A stretch of 64,000 nucleotides of DNA, taken from NCBI RefSeq assembly GCF_014764705.1, contig NZ_JACXXG010000003.1, positions 62,001 through 126,000 of the forward strand, in the 5' to 3' direction. Below are positions 18,771 through 27,364 of this stretch, piece after piece (the stretch's first letter is position 1; each line of letters opens with the position of its first letter). The translations under genes and the position numbers were made by a program. The DNA is from Stutzerimonas kunmingensis. Lineage in GTDB: Bacteria; Pseudomonadota; Gammaproteobacteria; Pseudomonadales; Pseudomonadaceae. A model generated the notes under the pieces. The model worked only from the letters and a program-made list of their open reading frames with translations. It had not been told where the DNA came from and ran no database searches.

Positions 18771-20081
18771 TCAGTGCCTGGAGCGCTGGCCCAGGGTGCG
18801 GGCCGGGGCGCGCTCGGCGGGCTGTGCCAGTGCCAGCAGGCGCTGGGCGACCTCCTCCAGGCGCAGGCCCTGATTCATTGCCGCCTGACGCAGCCAGCCG
18901 TAGGCCTCGCCTTCGGAGAAGCCCTGCTGGCGCATCAGCTGCTGCTTGGCCCGCTCGACCTGCTTGCGCTCGTCCAGCGCCTGACGCGCCTCGCGCAACT
19001 CTTCATTGAGGCCCTGCAGGCGTACGCTCTGGGTCAGCAACAGCTCCAGGGTCGAGCGTGCGACCATCGCGGTCATGCCGTCCGGCGGCGGCGCGTCGAG
19101 ATCGCTGGCCTGCACACTGAACAGCTTGGCCTGCTCGGCGGCGGCGTGCATGTCGGCGATGCCGTCGAGCAGCTTGCGATGGCTCTGCAGGTCCTTGCGG
19201 ATACGCTCGATGCTGTACCGGCACTGTTGCAACAGATCCTGCTCCAGACGCGTCTCGACCTGCTTCATCGCGTCGATGCGGTGCGTGTGCAGCTCGAACC
19301 AGAGCTCGCACAGCTGCGGTTCGACCGCCGCGCCGGGGCTGGTAAGGCGGGCGATGTCACGCAGGCGGCAGGCGTTGATGTTCGTCTCGCTGGCGCACAG
19401 CGCTTGCCATAGCGCCTGCGCTGCCGGGCTGGCGAAGCGGCTGAAGGTGGCGAAGCAGCGCTCCTGGCCTTCGAGCAGATGCTCCAGGCGCTCCAGCATG
19501 TCCGCGCGGAAATAGCCGCTGGCGAAGCCGACCACACCGAGCGCGCGCTCCTGCCCGGCCAGTTCCTTGCCCTGCATGAAATTGAATAGCGCCACCAGGC
19601 AGCGGGTGATGTCCGGGTCGGCGGCGGTGTCGGCCGCTTCGAACACCACTGCCAGCAGCCCGCCGATCAGCCGCACCAGTGTTGCCGTGGCGTCCTGCAT
19701 GCTGATGGCGTGCTCGCGGATGCGCCGGCGCAGCGCCGGCAGCTCGTCGAGGCTGTGCAGGGCATAGGCGATGCGGGTGAACAGACGGGTCTTGTCCGCA
19801 GTGCTGACGGCATCCAGATCGATGCGATCCAGATCCAGGCGCACCTCGCGCTCCAGCGCCTCGGCTTCCAGGCTGAGCACGTCCAGCTGCTGGCGCTGAT
19901 GGGGGGCGTTGCCGCTGAGGTAGATGTTCGAGTAGCCGCGCTCTTTCTGCAGCGCGTGCACCAGCTGGCTGATGCGGGTGACCAGTTCGCAGGTGCGCGC
20001 CAGATCTTCCAGACCGAGCAGCTCGCTGCGCCGGGACGCCAGCATGAAGCGCAGGGTCGCAGGCATTTTCCGTCCGTGCAT
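18771..20081 (-). CDS. nasR: Nitrate/nitrite-sensing antiterminator (NIT + ANTAR domains)
   Basis: 436 residues from the ATG at 20081, chosen because GGAGG lies 8 bases before it. Residues about 35-300 form an all-helical NIT nitrate-sensing domain (QKERGYSNIYLSG, FNFMQGKELAGQERALGVVGFASG), and the last 60 residues form an ANTAR RNA-binding domain (KQQLMRQQGFSEGEAYGWLRQAAMNQGLRLEEVAQRLL by position). In Klebsiella NasR, nitrate binding lets the ANTAR domain bind nas leader RNA and prevent termination. The gene is directly upstream of the transporter leader that carries such a terminator, on the same strand. Confidence 0.9.
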   Translation of the reverse strand: MHGRKMPATLRFMLASRRSELLGLEDLARTCELVTRISQLVHALQKERGYSNIYLSGNAPHQRQQLDVLSLEAEALEREVRLDLDRIDLDAVSTADKTRLFTRIAYALHSLDELPALRRRIREHAISMQDATATLVRLIGGLLAVVFEAADTAADPDITRCLVALFNFMQGKELAGQERALGVVGFASGYFRADMLERLEHLLEGQERCFATFSRFASPAAQALWQALCASETNINACRLRDIARLTSPGAAVEPQLCELWFELHTHRIDAMKQVETRLEQDLLQQCRYSIERIRKDLQSHRKLLDGIADMHAAAEQAKLFSVQASDLDAPPPDGMTAMVARSTLELLLTQSVRLQGLNEELREARQALDERKQVERAKQQLMRQQGFSEGEAYGWLRQAAMNQGLRLEEVAQRLLALAQPAERAPARTLGQRSRH

Positions 20082-20169
20082 GGGCGGCACCTCCGCGGGT
20101 TGACGCGCAGGTTCCTGCAAGATGCAGTCCAGTAAACCCGGCGCGTATCCGTGCTGCGGCGTTTGCGCC

Positions 20170-20175
20170 TATAAT
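20170..20175 (+). promoter_or_regulatory. -10 element of the his gene cluster
   Basis: TATAAT lies 36 bases before the hisB ATG, in the divergent gap with nasR. A convincing -35 is not seen. Confidence 0.5.
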
Positions 20176-20210
20176 GTGCCCCTTTTCGCCCACGATCAGC
20201 GGAGCTGTTG

Positions 20211-20804
20211 ATGTCCGAACGTACGGCTTACGTAGAGCGCAACACCCTGGAAACCCAGGTCAAGGTCACCATCAATCTGGATGGCACCGGCAAGGCGCGC
20301 TTCGCCATCGGCGTGCCCTTCCTGGAGCACATGCTCGACCAGATCGCCCGTCACGGGCTGATCGACCTGGATATCGAGTGCAACGGCGACCTGCACATCG
20401 ATGACCACCACACCGTCGAGGACGTCGGCATCACCCTCGGCCAGGCCTTCACCAAAGCCATCGGCGACAAGAAGGGCATGACCCGCTACGGGCATTCCTA
20501 CGTACCGCTGGACGAGGCGCTGTCGCGCGTGGTGATCGACTTCTCCGGGCGCCCGGGGCTGACCATGAACGTGCCCTACACCCGCGCGGTGGTCGGCAAG
20601 TTCGACGTCGACCTGTTCCAGGAATTCTTCCAGGGCTTCGTCAATCACGCCCTGGTCACCCTGCACATCGACAACCTGCGCGGCATCAATACCCACCACC
20701 AGATCGAGACCGTGTTCAAGGCCTTCGGCCGCGCGCTGCGCATGGCCGTCGAACTCGATCCGCGCATGGCCGGGCAGATGCCGTCGACCAAAGGGTGCCT
20801 GTAA
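20211..20804 (+). CDS. hisB: Imidazoleglycerol-phosphate dehydratase
   Basis: 197 residues from the ATG at 20211. It dehydrates imidazole-glycerol phosphate to imidazole-acetol phosphate in histidine synthesis. The Mn-binding motifs are present: [24 protein letters not shown] and the symmetry-related [11 protein letters not shown] and [17 protein letters not shown]. It is the monofunctional form, without the phosphatase domain of the E. coli protein. Its TAA overlaps the hisH ATG by one base. Confidence 0.98.
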   Translation: MSERTAYVERNTLETQVKVTINLDGTGKARFAIGVPFLEHMLDQIARHGLIDLDIECNGDLHIDDHHTVEDVGITLGQAFTKAIGDKKGMTRYGHSYVPLDEALSRVVIDFSGRPGLTMNVPYTRAVVGKFDVDLFQEFFQGFVNHALVTLHIDNLRGINTHHQIETVFKAFGRALRMAVELDPRMAGQMPSTKGCL

Positions 20805-21442
20805 TGCAGACCGTCGCCGTCATCGACTACGGCATGGGCAATCTGCACTCGGTGGCCAAGGCGCTGGAACACGTCGGCGCTGGCCGCGTGCTGATCACCA
20901 GCGATGCGCAGGTCATCCGTGAGGCCGACCGCGTGGTGTTTCCCGGCGTCGGCGCGATTCGCGACTGCATGGCCGAGATCCGCCGGCTGGGCTTCGACGA
21001 ACTGGTTCGCGAAGTCAGCCAGGATCGCCCCTTTCTCGGCATCTGCGTCGGCATGCAGGCGCTGATGGAGCGCAGCGAAGAAAACGACGGCGTCGATTGC
21101 ATCGGCCTGTTCCCCGGTCAGGTGCGCTTCTTCGGCAAGGACCTGCACGAGGACGGCGAGCACCTGAAGGTGCCGCACATGGGCTGGAACGAGGTCAAGC
21201 AGGTGGTCGACCACCCGCTCTGGCACGCGATTCCGGACAATGGGCGCTTCTATTTCGTGCACAGCTACTACATTGAGGCCGGCAATCCGCGCCAGGTGGT
21301 CGGTCGCGGCCATTACGGCAACGACTTCGCCGCCGCGCTGGCCGATGGCTCGCGCTTCGCCGTGCAGTTTCACCCGGAGAAGAGCCACACCCACGGCCTG
21401 CAGCTGCTGCAGAACTTCGCCGCCTGGGATGGTCGCTGGTAA
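20804..21442 (+). CDS. hisH: Imidazole glycerol phosphate synthase, glutaminase subunit
   Basis: 212 residues. It releases ammonia from glutamine for HisF. The class I amidotransferase triad is visible: Cys in GICVGMQAL, and His and Glu in FHPEKSH. The start [10 protein letters not shown] and the oxyanion strand PGVGA are standard. It overlaps hisB by one base and is followed immediately by a DUF2164 gene. Confidence 0.97.
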   Translation: MQTVAVIDYGMGNLHSVAKALEHVGAGRVLITSDAQVIREADRVVFPGVGAIRDCMAEIRRLGFDELVREVSQDRPFLGICVGMQALMERSEENDGVDCIGLFPGQVRFFGKDLHEDGEHLKVPHMGWNEVKQVVDHPLWHAIPDNGRFYFVHSYYIEAGNPRQVVGRGHYGNDFAAALADGSRFAVQFHPEKSHTHGLQLLQNFAAWDGRW

Positions 21443-21703
21443 ATGAGCCGGGCCAAGCTCAAGCCGCCGGTCCTGACGCTGGATGCCGCTCAGGAGCAGG
21501 CGGCGCAACAGGTCATCAAGCGCTTTCTGGAAGAGCGGTTCGAACTCGAGCTGGGCTCGTTCGAGGCGCAGGAAGTGCTCGATCTGTTCGCCCGGGAAAT
21601 CGCGCCGCTGTATTACAACAAGGCGATCTTCGACGTGCAGAGCCACCTGAAGGAACGGTTCGAGAGCATCGAAAGCGACTTGTGGGCGCTCGAGAAGAGC
21701 TGA
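21443..21703 (+). CDS. DUF2164 family protein within the his cluster
   Basis: 86 residues, starting on the base after the hisH stop, so almost surely co-translated. It is acidic and probably helical (EQAAQQVIKRFLEERFELELGSFEAQEVLDLFAREIAPLYYNKAIFD by position). DUF2164 proteins are small and uncharacterised; this position between hisH and hisA is seen in Pseudomonas. There is no signal peptide or membrane segment. A link to histidine synthesis is suggested only by location. Confidence 0.85.
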   Translation: MSRAKLKPPVLTLDAAQEQAAQQVIKRFLEERFELELGSFEAQEVLDLFAREIAPLYYNKAIFDVQSHLKERFESIESDLWALEKS

Positions 21704-21739
21704 CCCTTAACCGACACTTGATTTGAACAGGTTCAAGCC

Positions 21740-22483
21740 ATGCTGATTATCCCCGCTATCGATCTCAAGGACGGCGCCTGCGTGCGTCTGCGCCAGGGCC
21801 TGATGGACGATGCCACGGTGTTTTCCGACGACCCGGTGGCCATGGCCGCCAAGTGGGTTGAGGCCGGCTGCCGTCGCCTGCACCTGGTCGACCTCAACGG
21901 TGCCTTCGAAGGCCAGCCGGTCAACGGCGAGGTGGTCACCGCCATCGCCAAGCGTTATCCGAACCTGCCGATCCAGATCGGTGGCGGCATTCGCACCCTG
22001 GCAACCATCGAGCACTACGTGCGCGCCGGCGTCAGCTACGTGATCATCGGCACCAAGGCGGTCAAAGAGCCGGGGTTCGTCACCGAGGCCTGCCGCGCCT
22101 TCCCGGGCAAGGTCATCGTTGGCCTTGATGCGAAGGACGGCTTCGTCGCCACCGATGGCTGGGCCGAAGTCTCCAGCGTGCAGGCAGTCGACCTGGCGCG
22201 CCGCTTCGAGGCCGATGGCGTCGCGGCGATCGTCTATACCGACATCGCCAAGGACGGCATGATGCAGGGCTGCAACGTCGAGGCGACCGTGGCGCTGGCG
22301 AACGCCAGCCGCATCCCGGTGATCGCCTCCGGCGGCATCCATAACATCGGCGACATCCAGAAGCTGCTCGATACCAACACGCCGGGTATCGTCGGCGCCA
22401 TCACCGGCCGGGCGATCTACGAAGGCACGCTTGACGTCGCCGAGGCGCAGGCGCTCTGCGACCTGAAGTACAAGGACGAGTGA
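21740..22483 (+). CDS. hisA: ProFAR isomerase (1-(5-phosphoribosyl)-5-[(phosphoribosylamino)methylideneamino]imidazole-4-carboxamide isomerase)
   Basis: 247 residues, full length. It is a half-barrel-duplicated TIM barrel with the catalytic Asp in [14 protein letters not shown] and the second in [12 protein letters not shown], plus phosphate loops QIGGGIR and ASGGIHN. It produces PRFAR, the substrate of HisF/HisH, and lies 36 bases after the DUF2164 gene. Confidence 0.98.
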   Translation: MLIIPAIDLKDGACVRLRQGLMDDATVFSDDPVAMAAKWVEAGCRRLHLVDLNGAFEGQPVNGEVVTAIAKRYPNLPIQIGGGIRTLATIEHYVRAGVSYVIIGTKAVKEPGFVTEACRAFPGKVIVGLDAKDGFVATDGWAEVSSVQAVDLARRFEADGVAAIVYTDIAKDGMMQGCNVEATVALANASRIPVIASGGIHNIGDIQKLLDTNTPGIVGAITGRAIYEGTLDVAEAQALCDLKYKDE

Positions 22484-22496
22484 TTCGCTGAACTGC

Positions 22497-22522
22497 GGTG
22501 GATCGGTGAAGCGCGATCCACC
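22497..22522. repeat. Intergenic inverted repeat (GGTGGATC family)
   Basis: GGTGGATC and GATCCACC form an 8-bp stem with a 10-base loop between hisA and hisF. A hairpin of the same design (GGTGGATGT...ACATCCACC) is at 48060-48085 after gcvP. Both sit in gaps just after a gene. Confidence 0.6.
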
Positions 22523-22580
22523 TACACGCTACCTGCAGCTTGAAGCCTGCGGCTTGAATAAGCCGCTTTCGGAGAAAGCC

Positions 22581-23351
22581 ATGGCCCTGGCCAAACGCAT
22601 CATTCCCTGCCTCGACGTGGACAACGGCCGCGTGGTCAAGGGCGTCCAGTTCGAGAACATTCGCGACGCCGGCGACCCGGTGGAAATCGCCCGCCGCTAC
22701 GACGAGCAGGGCGCCGACGAGATCACCTTCCTCGACATCACCGCCAGCGTCGACAACCGTGACACCACTCTGCACACCGTCGAGCGCATGGCCAGCCAGG
22801 TGTTCATCCCGCTGACCGTGGGCGGCGGCGTGCGCAGCGTGCAGGACATCCGCAACCTGCTCAACGCAGGCGCGGACAAGGTCTCGATCAACACCGCTGC
22901 GGTGTTCAACCCGGACTTCGTCGGCGAGGCCGCGGACCGCTTCGGCTCGCAATGCATCGTCGTCGCCATCGATGCGAAGAAGGTCTCCGCGCCGGGCGAG
23001 CCGCGTCGCTGGGAAATCTTCACCCATGGCGGGCGCAAGCCCACCGGCCTGGATGCGGTGGCCTGGGCGAAGAAGATGGAAGACCTCGGCGCTGGCGAAA
23101 TCCTGCTGACCAGCATGGATCAGGACGGCGTGAAGAGCGGCTACGACCTGGGCGTCACCCGGGCCATCAGCGAAGCGCTGTGCATCCCGGTGATCGCCTC
23201 CGGTGGCGTCGGCAATCTGCAGCACCTGGCCGATGGCATCCTCGAAGGCAAGGCCGATGCGGTGCTCGCCGCCAGCATCTTCCACTTCGGCGAATACACG
23301 ATTCCGGAAGCCAAGGCCTATCTGGCCGCCCGCGGCATCGTGATGCGTTGA
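22581..23351 (+). CDS. hisF: Imidazole glycerol phosphate synthase, cyclase subunit
   Basis: 256 residues from the ATG at 22581, with GGAGA upstream. It is a TIM barrel; the catalytic Asp residues lie in [14 protein letters not shown] and LLTSMDQDG, and the phosphate loops are VGGGVRS and ASGGVGN. It makes imidazole-glycerol phosphate and AICAR with ammonia from HisH. It is separated from hisA by 97 bases that carry the hairpin and a short repeat (22537-22549). Confidence 0.98.
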   Translation: MALAKRIIPCLDVDNGRVVKGVQFENIRDAGDPVEIARRYDEQGADEITFLDITASVDNRDTTLHTVERMASQVFIPLTVGGGVRSVQDIRNLLNAGADKVSINTAAVFNPDFVGEAADRFGSQCIVVAIDAKKVSAPGEPRRWEIFTHGGRKPTGLDAVAWAKKMEDLGAGEILLTSMDQDGVKSGYDLGVTRAISEALCIPVIASGGVGNLQHLADGILEGKADAVLAASIFHFGEYTIPEAKAYLAARGIVMR

Positions 23352-23437
23352 TCTCAACGTGCAGCTGAACAAGGCTTAATGCCGAAATAAGGACATGTTC
23401 GCGGCTGTTGCGGACAAGCAATCAGGAGATTTCACGC

Positions 23438-24187
23438 ATGCTCAAGACCATCGCTTCCCTCGCCGCTGCGGCACTGCTGTTCGGAGCCTCGCTGGGTCAT
23501 GCGCAGACACCGGTGAAGATCGATCTGCTGACGGAGAACTTCCCGCCTTACAACATGGCGGCTGACGGCAAGAACTTCGCCCGCGATGAAAACATCAGCG
23601 GGATCGCCGCGGACATCGTGCGCGAGATGTTCAAGCGTGCCGGCATCGACTACACCTTGACGCTGCGCTTCCCCTGGGAGCGTATCTACGGCATGGCGCT
23701 GGAGCAGCCGAACTACGGGGTTTTCGTCACGGCGCGCCTGCCCGAGCGCGAAGAGCTATTCAAGTGGGTTGGTCCCATCGGCCCGGACGACTGGGTATTG
23801 CTGGCTCGTGGCGACAGTCCGATCAACCTGACCAGTCTGGATCAGGCGCGCCAGTACAACATCGGCGCCTACAAGGGTGATGCCATTGCCGAGCACCTGG
23901 ACGGTCAGGGGCTGCAGCCGCAGCTCGCCCTGCGCGATCAGGAAAACGTGAAGAAGCTGATCGACGGCAAGATCGACCTGTGGGCCACTGGTGATCCCGC
24001 TGGCCGCTACCTCGCCCGCCAGGACGGCGTGACCGGACTCAAGCGCGTGCTGCGTTTCGACAGTGCCGAGCTGTACCTGGCGCTGAACAAGCAGGTCGCC
24101 GATGAGACGGTGCAGAAGCTGCAGAAAGCGCTCGACCAGATGCGCAGCGAAGGTGTAATCGACGAGATCAACGCGCGCTACCTCTGA
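23438..24187 (+). CDS. Orphan periplasmic solute-binding protein
   Basis: 249 residues from the ATG at 23438, with CAGGAG nine bases before it. A signal peptide (LAAAALLFGASLGHA) precedes LLTENFPPYNMAADGKNFARD, GIAADIVREMFKRAGIDYTLTLRFPWERIY by position, and VGPIGPDDWVLLA: family-3 binding-protein fold. It and the next gene are tandem paralogues downstream of hisF, an arrangement I recall from other pseudomonads. No permease or ATPase is near. The PWERIY motif resembles the PWQRAF of the pair at 1-6.7 kb. Ligand unknown. Confidence 0.88.
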   Translation: MLKTIASLAAAALLFGASLGHAQTPVKIDLLTENFPPYNMAADGKNFARDENISGIAADIVREMFKRAGIDYTLTLRFPWERIYGMALEQPNYGVFVTARLPEREELFKWVGPIGPDDWVLLARGDSPINLTSLDQARQYNIGAYKGDAIAEHLDGQGLQPQLALRDQENVKKLIDGKIDLWATGDPAGRYLARQDGVTGLKRVLRFDSAELYLALNKQVADETVQKLQKALDQMRSEGVIDEINARYL

Positions 24188-24197
24188 GCCTTCCCGT

Positions 24198-24222
24198 AGT
24201 CGGCGCATCTCCTGCGCCGACT
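24198..24222 (+). terminator. Hairpin terminator after the first tandem binding protein
   Basis: AGTCGGCGCA and TGCGCCGACT form a perfect 10-bp stem around a 5-base loop, followed by TTCTC. It lies 10 bases after the stop codon and separates the two binding-protein genes. Confidence 0.65.
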
Positions 24223-24423
24223 TTCTCGGTGATGGCGGTGCGCCAGTAGCGTGCGCCGATCCTCCTGCTCGCGCCGTCCTGGCGCATGCACGCTTCCCTG
24301 ATTCAGCGGGCGCTCAGCCGCCTGGCGCCGTGGCGCTTCGCTGGTTCGCATCTTGCTTTGGACAGCCCCCGGCTCTGGCTCGCGGAGGGGTGGGCCAGGG
24401 AATCGAGAAAAAGGGAGCGATCC

Positions 24424-25170
24424 ATGTTCAAGCGAATCATTGCCGTCGTCTTGCTGCTGCTCTGTGCTCACGCGCACGCCGCGCTGCCTGACGATTACCG
24501 AGTCGTGCTGCTGACCGAGAACTTTCCACCATTCAACATGGCCGAGGACGGCAAGAACTACGCGGCCGACGCGCGCATCCACGGCATCAACGCCGACATC
24601 GTGCGCGAGATGTTCCGCCGCGCGAATATCCGCTACGAGCTGACCCTGCGCTTTCCTTGGGATCGCATCTACAAGCAGGTACTCGAACAGCCGGATCAGG
24701 GTCTGTTCTCCACCACCTTCACGGCCGAGCGCGAGCAGCAGTTCAAATGGGTCGGCCCGTTGGCGAGCATCAGCTGGGTGCTGCTGGCGCCCGCCGACAG
24801 TCCTCTGCGCCTGACCGGGCTGGAGCAGGCACGCGACCTGCGCATCGGTGCCTACAAGAACGACGCGGTCAGCCAGCACCTGGAGGGCAAGGGCCTGGCG
24901 CCGATCAACTCGCTGCGTGATCAGGAGAACATCGGCAAGCTGCTCAAGGGTCAGATCGACGTCTGGGCCACCGCCGATCCGGTCGGGCCCTACCTGGCCA
25001 AGCAGGAAGGTGTGACCGGCCTGAAACCGGTGCTGCGTTTCAATGAAGCGCGGCTGTTCCTCGCGCTCAACCGGGCGACACCGGACGAGGTAGTTGAGCG
25101 TCTGCAGCGGGCGCTGGATGCGATGCGTGCCGACGGCACGGTGGATGCGATGCTGCGCCGCTATCTCTGA
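24424..25170 (+). CDS. Orphan periplasmic solute-binding protein
   Basis: 248 residues from the ATG at 24424. It has a signal peptide (IIAVVLLLLCAHAHA) and then the same layout as its upstream neighbour: LLTENFPPFNMAEDGKNYAAD, ADIVREMFRRANIRYELTLRFPWDRIY by position, FKWVGPLASISWVLLA and DPVGPYLAKQEGVTG. The two are clearly duplicates. It ends three bases before the convergent deacetylase gene. Ligand and partner transporter unknown; a sensory role is possible. Confidence 0.88.
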   Translation: MFKRIIAVVLLLLCAHAHAALPDDYRVVLLTENFPPFNMAEDGKNYAADARIHGINADIVREMFRRANIRYELTLRFPWDRIYKQVLEQPDQGLFSTTFTAEREQQFKWVGPLASISWVLLAPADSPLRLTGLEQARDLRIGAYKNDAVSQHLEGKGLAPINSLRDQENIGKLLKGQIDVWATADPVGPYLAKQEGVTGLKPVLRFNEARLFLALNRATPDEVVERLQRALDAMRADGTVDAMLRRYL

Positions 25171-25173
25171 AGC

Positions 25174-25971
25174 TCAGCGGTAGACGCCGCCACGACCATG
25201 GGCGGCCATCGCGCGGTTGCTGCGGGTGGCGATCATCTGCCCGACATCGACCCATTCGATGCCCTGCGCCGAGAGGCGCGGCAGTTCGCGTTCGAGCACG
25301 GCCAGCGTGCTCTCGTGGGGGTGACCGATGATGACGACCGAGCCTTGCTTGCGCGCCAGCGCGACTGCCGCGTGAAAGCGTTCGACTACCGCGGACGGCG
25401 CGGGATCGTCATCGAGAAAGATGTCCCGCGACAGGCTGGCCAGTGCCGTGCGTTGGGCGCTGGCGGCGGCCACGGTGCGCGGGCTGGTGCGGCTGTCGAG
25501 AAAGAACAGGTGGCGGCGCTGCAGTTCGCCCATCAGCCAGGTCATGGCCTGTATCTGATCGGTCATGGCGCTGCCCATGTGGTTGTTCAGCCCGCTGGCA
25601 TGCGGTACCGCCGCAAGCGCTGCGTCGAGACGGCGTGCCAGTTCGTCATGAGGTAGTTGGGGATGCCAGGCGAAACGGCCTTGGGCAGGCGCCATCGGCA
25701 TGTGCAGCATGACCGTTTTGCCGGCGCCATGGGCCTGCTCGGCCAGGTCGGCTGCATGGCGGGTGTCGGGAAGGATCGCCAGCGCGACCGGCCCCGGCAG
25801 TTGCAGCACGCGGCGGTCGCGTGCCGGGTTCTGCCCGAGGTCGTCGATTATCAGGGTCAACCGTGGACGCGGGACATGGTCCGGCGTGGCTGCGGGCTCG
25901 CTGGCATACAGCGCCTGGCTGGCGAGCAACACCAGCAGCGCCAGCCCTGCTATCCAGCCTGACATCTTCAC
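25174..25971 (-). CDS. Divergent polysaccharide deacetylase family protein (YibQ-like)
   Basis: 265 residues with an N-terminal signal or anchor (AGLALLVLLASQALYA). It carries the family signatures LTLIIDDLGQN, VALAILPDTRHAADLAEQAHGAGKTVMLHMPM by position, GLNNHMGSAMT, FFLDSRTSP and VIIGHPH. These are periplasmic proteins with a deacetylase-like barrel whose activity is not established. Its ATG overlaps the ctpA stop (ATGA), and it closes the gpmI-envC-ctpA-yibQ series, so a role in envelope glycan turnover is likely. Confidence 0.9.
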   Translation of the reverse strand: MKMSGWIAGLALLVLLASQALYASEPAATPDHVPRPRLTLIIDDLGQNPARDRRVLQLPGPVALAILPDTRHAADLAEQAHGAGKTVMLHMPMAPAQGRFAWHPQLPHDELARRLDAALAAVPHASGLNNHMGSAMTDQIQAMTWLMGELQRRHLFFLDSRTSPRTVAAASAQRTALASLSRDIFLDDDPAPSAVVERFHAAVALARKQGSVVIIGHPHESTLAVLERELPRLSAQGIEWVDVGQMIATRSNRAMAAHGRGGVYR

Positions 25972-27293
25972 TGGCCGCGGGTGAGGTTCAATCCCTTGAG
26001 CAGATTCAGGGCCTGGCCGAGCTGGTAGTCATCGTCCTGCGGGCGCGGCGAGTCGCTGGCGATCTGGGTGGCGGTGGGACGGTCCGGACCGCCGTTGCCG
26101 TTGCCCAGGTGGCCAGCAAGATCGGCCTCGCGGAAGCCATCGGCGGCCTGCTCGCGGGTCAGCTTGGCACGCTCGACCTTGATGTCCGGCTCGATGCCCT
26201 GGGCCTGGATCGAGCGGCCGTTGGGGGTGTAGTACAGCGCGGTAGTCAGCTTCAGTGCACGATCGTTGTTCAGCGGCAGCACGGTCTGTACCGAGCCCTT
26301 GCCGAAGCTGTCGGTGCCCATCACCACCCCGCGCTTGTGATCCTGCAGCGCGCCAGCGACGATCTCCGAGGCCGAGGCGCTGCCGCCGTTGATCAGCACC
26401 ACCAGCGGTACGCCTTCGCTGGCATCGGCCGGGTCGGCGTTGAAGCGCAGCTCGGAATTGGCGATGCGACCCTCGGTGTAGACGATCAGGCCCTTGGTCA
26501 GGAAGTGGTCGGAAATCTCGACAGCCGCCTGCAGCACGCCACCGGGGTTGTTGCGCAGGTCGAGGACCAGGCCGTTTAGCTTCTTGCCGTCGTTGTCCTT
26601 CTTCAGCTTCGCCAGCGCCTTGCCCACTTCCTCGCCGGAGTTGACCTGGAACTGAGTGACGCGCAGGTAGCCGTAGCCCGGCTCCAGGATCTGACTGCGG
26701 ACGCTGCGCACCTTGATGACCGCGCGGGTCAGCTTCACGTCGAACGGCTGGCCGCCTTCGCGCACCAGCGTCAGGCTGATGCTGCTGCCCGGCTTGCCGC
26801 GCATCTTGCCGATGGCGTCCATCATCGACAGCCCCTTGGTCGGCTGGCCGTCGATCTTGACGATCAGGTCGCCGGCTTCGATGCCGGCCTTGGACGCCGG
26901 GGTATCGTCGATCGGCGAAACGACCTTGATGAAGCCGTCTTCCATGCCGACTTCGATGCCGAGACCACCGAATTCGCCGCTGGTGCTTTCCTGCAGCTCG
27001 GCGAACGCTTCGGGCTCGAGATAGGCGGAATGAGGATCGAGATTGCTGAGCATGCCTTTGATGGCATTTTCCAGCAGGGTTTTGTCATCGACTGGTTCGA
27101 CATAGGCAGCCTTGATGCGGTCCAGTACCTCGGCAAAGGTGCGCAGTTCCTCCAGTGGCAGCGGGGCTTTGGCACTGGCACTTGGCGCCGCGGCCTCCTC
27201 CATGGGCTGCTGGGCCCATGCGCCGCCCTGCATCCCCAGCAATACGGCCAGGGCGAGCGTGGATGGGCGGGCGAAACGGCGCAGGTGCAACAT
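25968..27293 (-). CDS. ctpA: Carboxy-terminal processing protease (S41), CtpA type
   Basis: 441 residues from the ATG at 27293, with GGAG six bases upstream. A signal peptide (LALAVLLGMQGGAWA) is followed by the CTP N-terminal helices, a PDZ domain (GLGIEVGMEDGFIKVVSPIDDTPASKAGIEAGD by position), and the S41 catalytic core with Ser in NGGSASASEIVAGAL and Lys in SFGKGSVQT. In Pseudomonas the CtpA protease degrades peptidoglycan hydrolases in the periplasm. It lies between envC and the deacetylase gene, all envelope functions. Confidence 0.95.
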   Translation of the reverse strand: MLHLRRFARPSTLALAVLLGMQGGAWAQQPMEEAAAPSASAKAPLPLEELRTFAEVLDRIKAAYVEPVDDKTLLENAIKGMLSNLDPHSAYLEPEAFAELQESTSGEFGGLGIEVGMEDGFIKVVSPIDDTPASKAGIEAGDLIVKIDGQPTKGLSMMDAIGKMRGKPGSSISLTLVREGGQPFDVKLTRAVIKVRSVRSQILEPGYGYLRVTQFQVNSGEEVGKALAKLKKDNDGKKLNGLVLDLRNNPGGVLQAAVEISDHFLTKGLIVYTEGRIANSELRFNADPADASEGVPLVVLINGGSASASEIVAGALQDHKRGVVMGTDSFGKGSVQTVLPLNNDRALKLTTALYYTPNGRSIQAQGIEPDIKVERAKLTREQAADGFREADLAGHLGNGNGGPDRPTATQIASDSPRPQDDDYQLGQALNLLKGLNLTRGQ

Positions 27294-27364
27294 GTCGAAC
27301 TCCAATTATGAGAGGGCGCGCTTGGTGGTGCGGGCGGCTCGGCAGGACCGAACGCCGCTGATCG

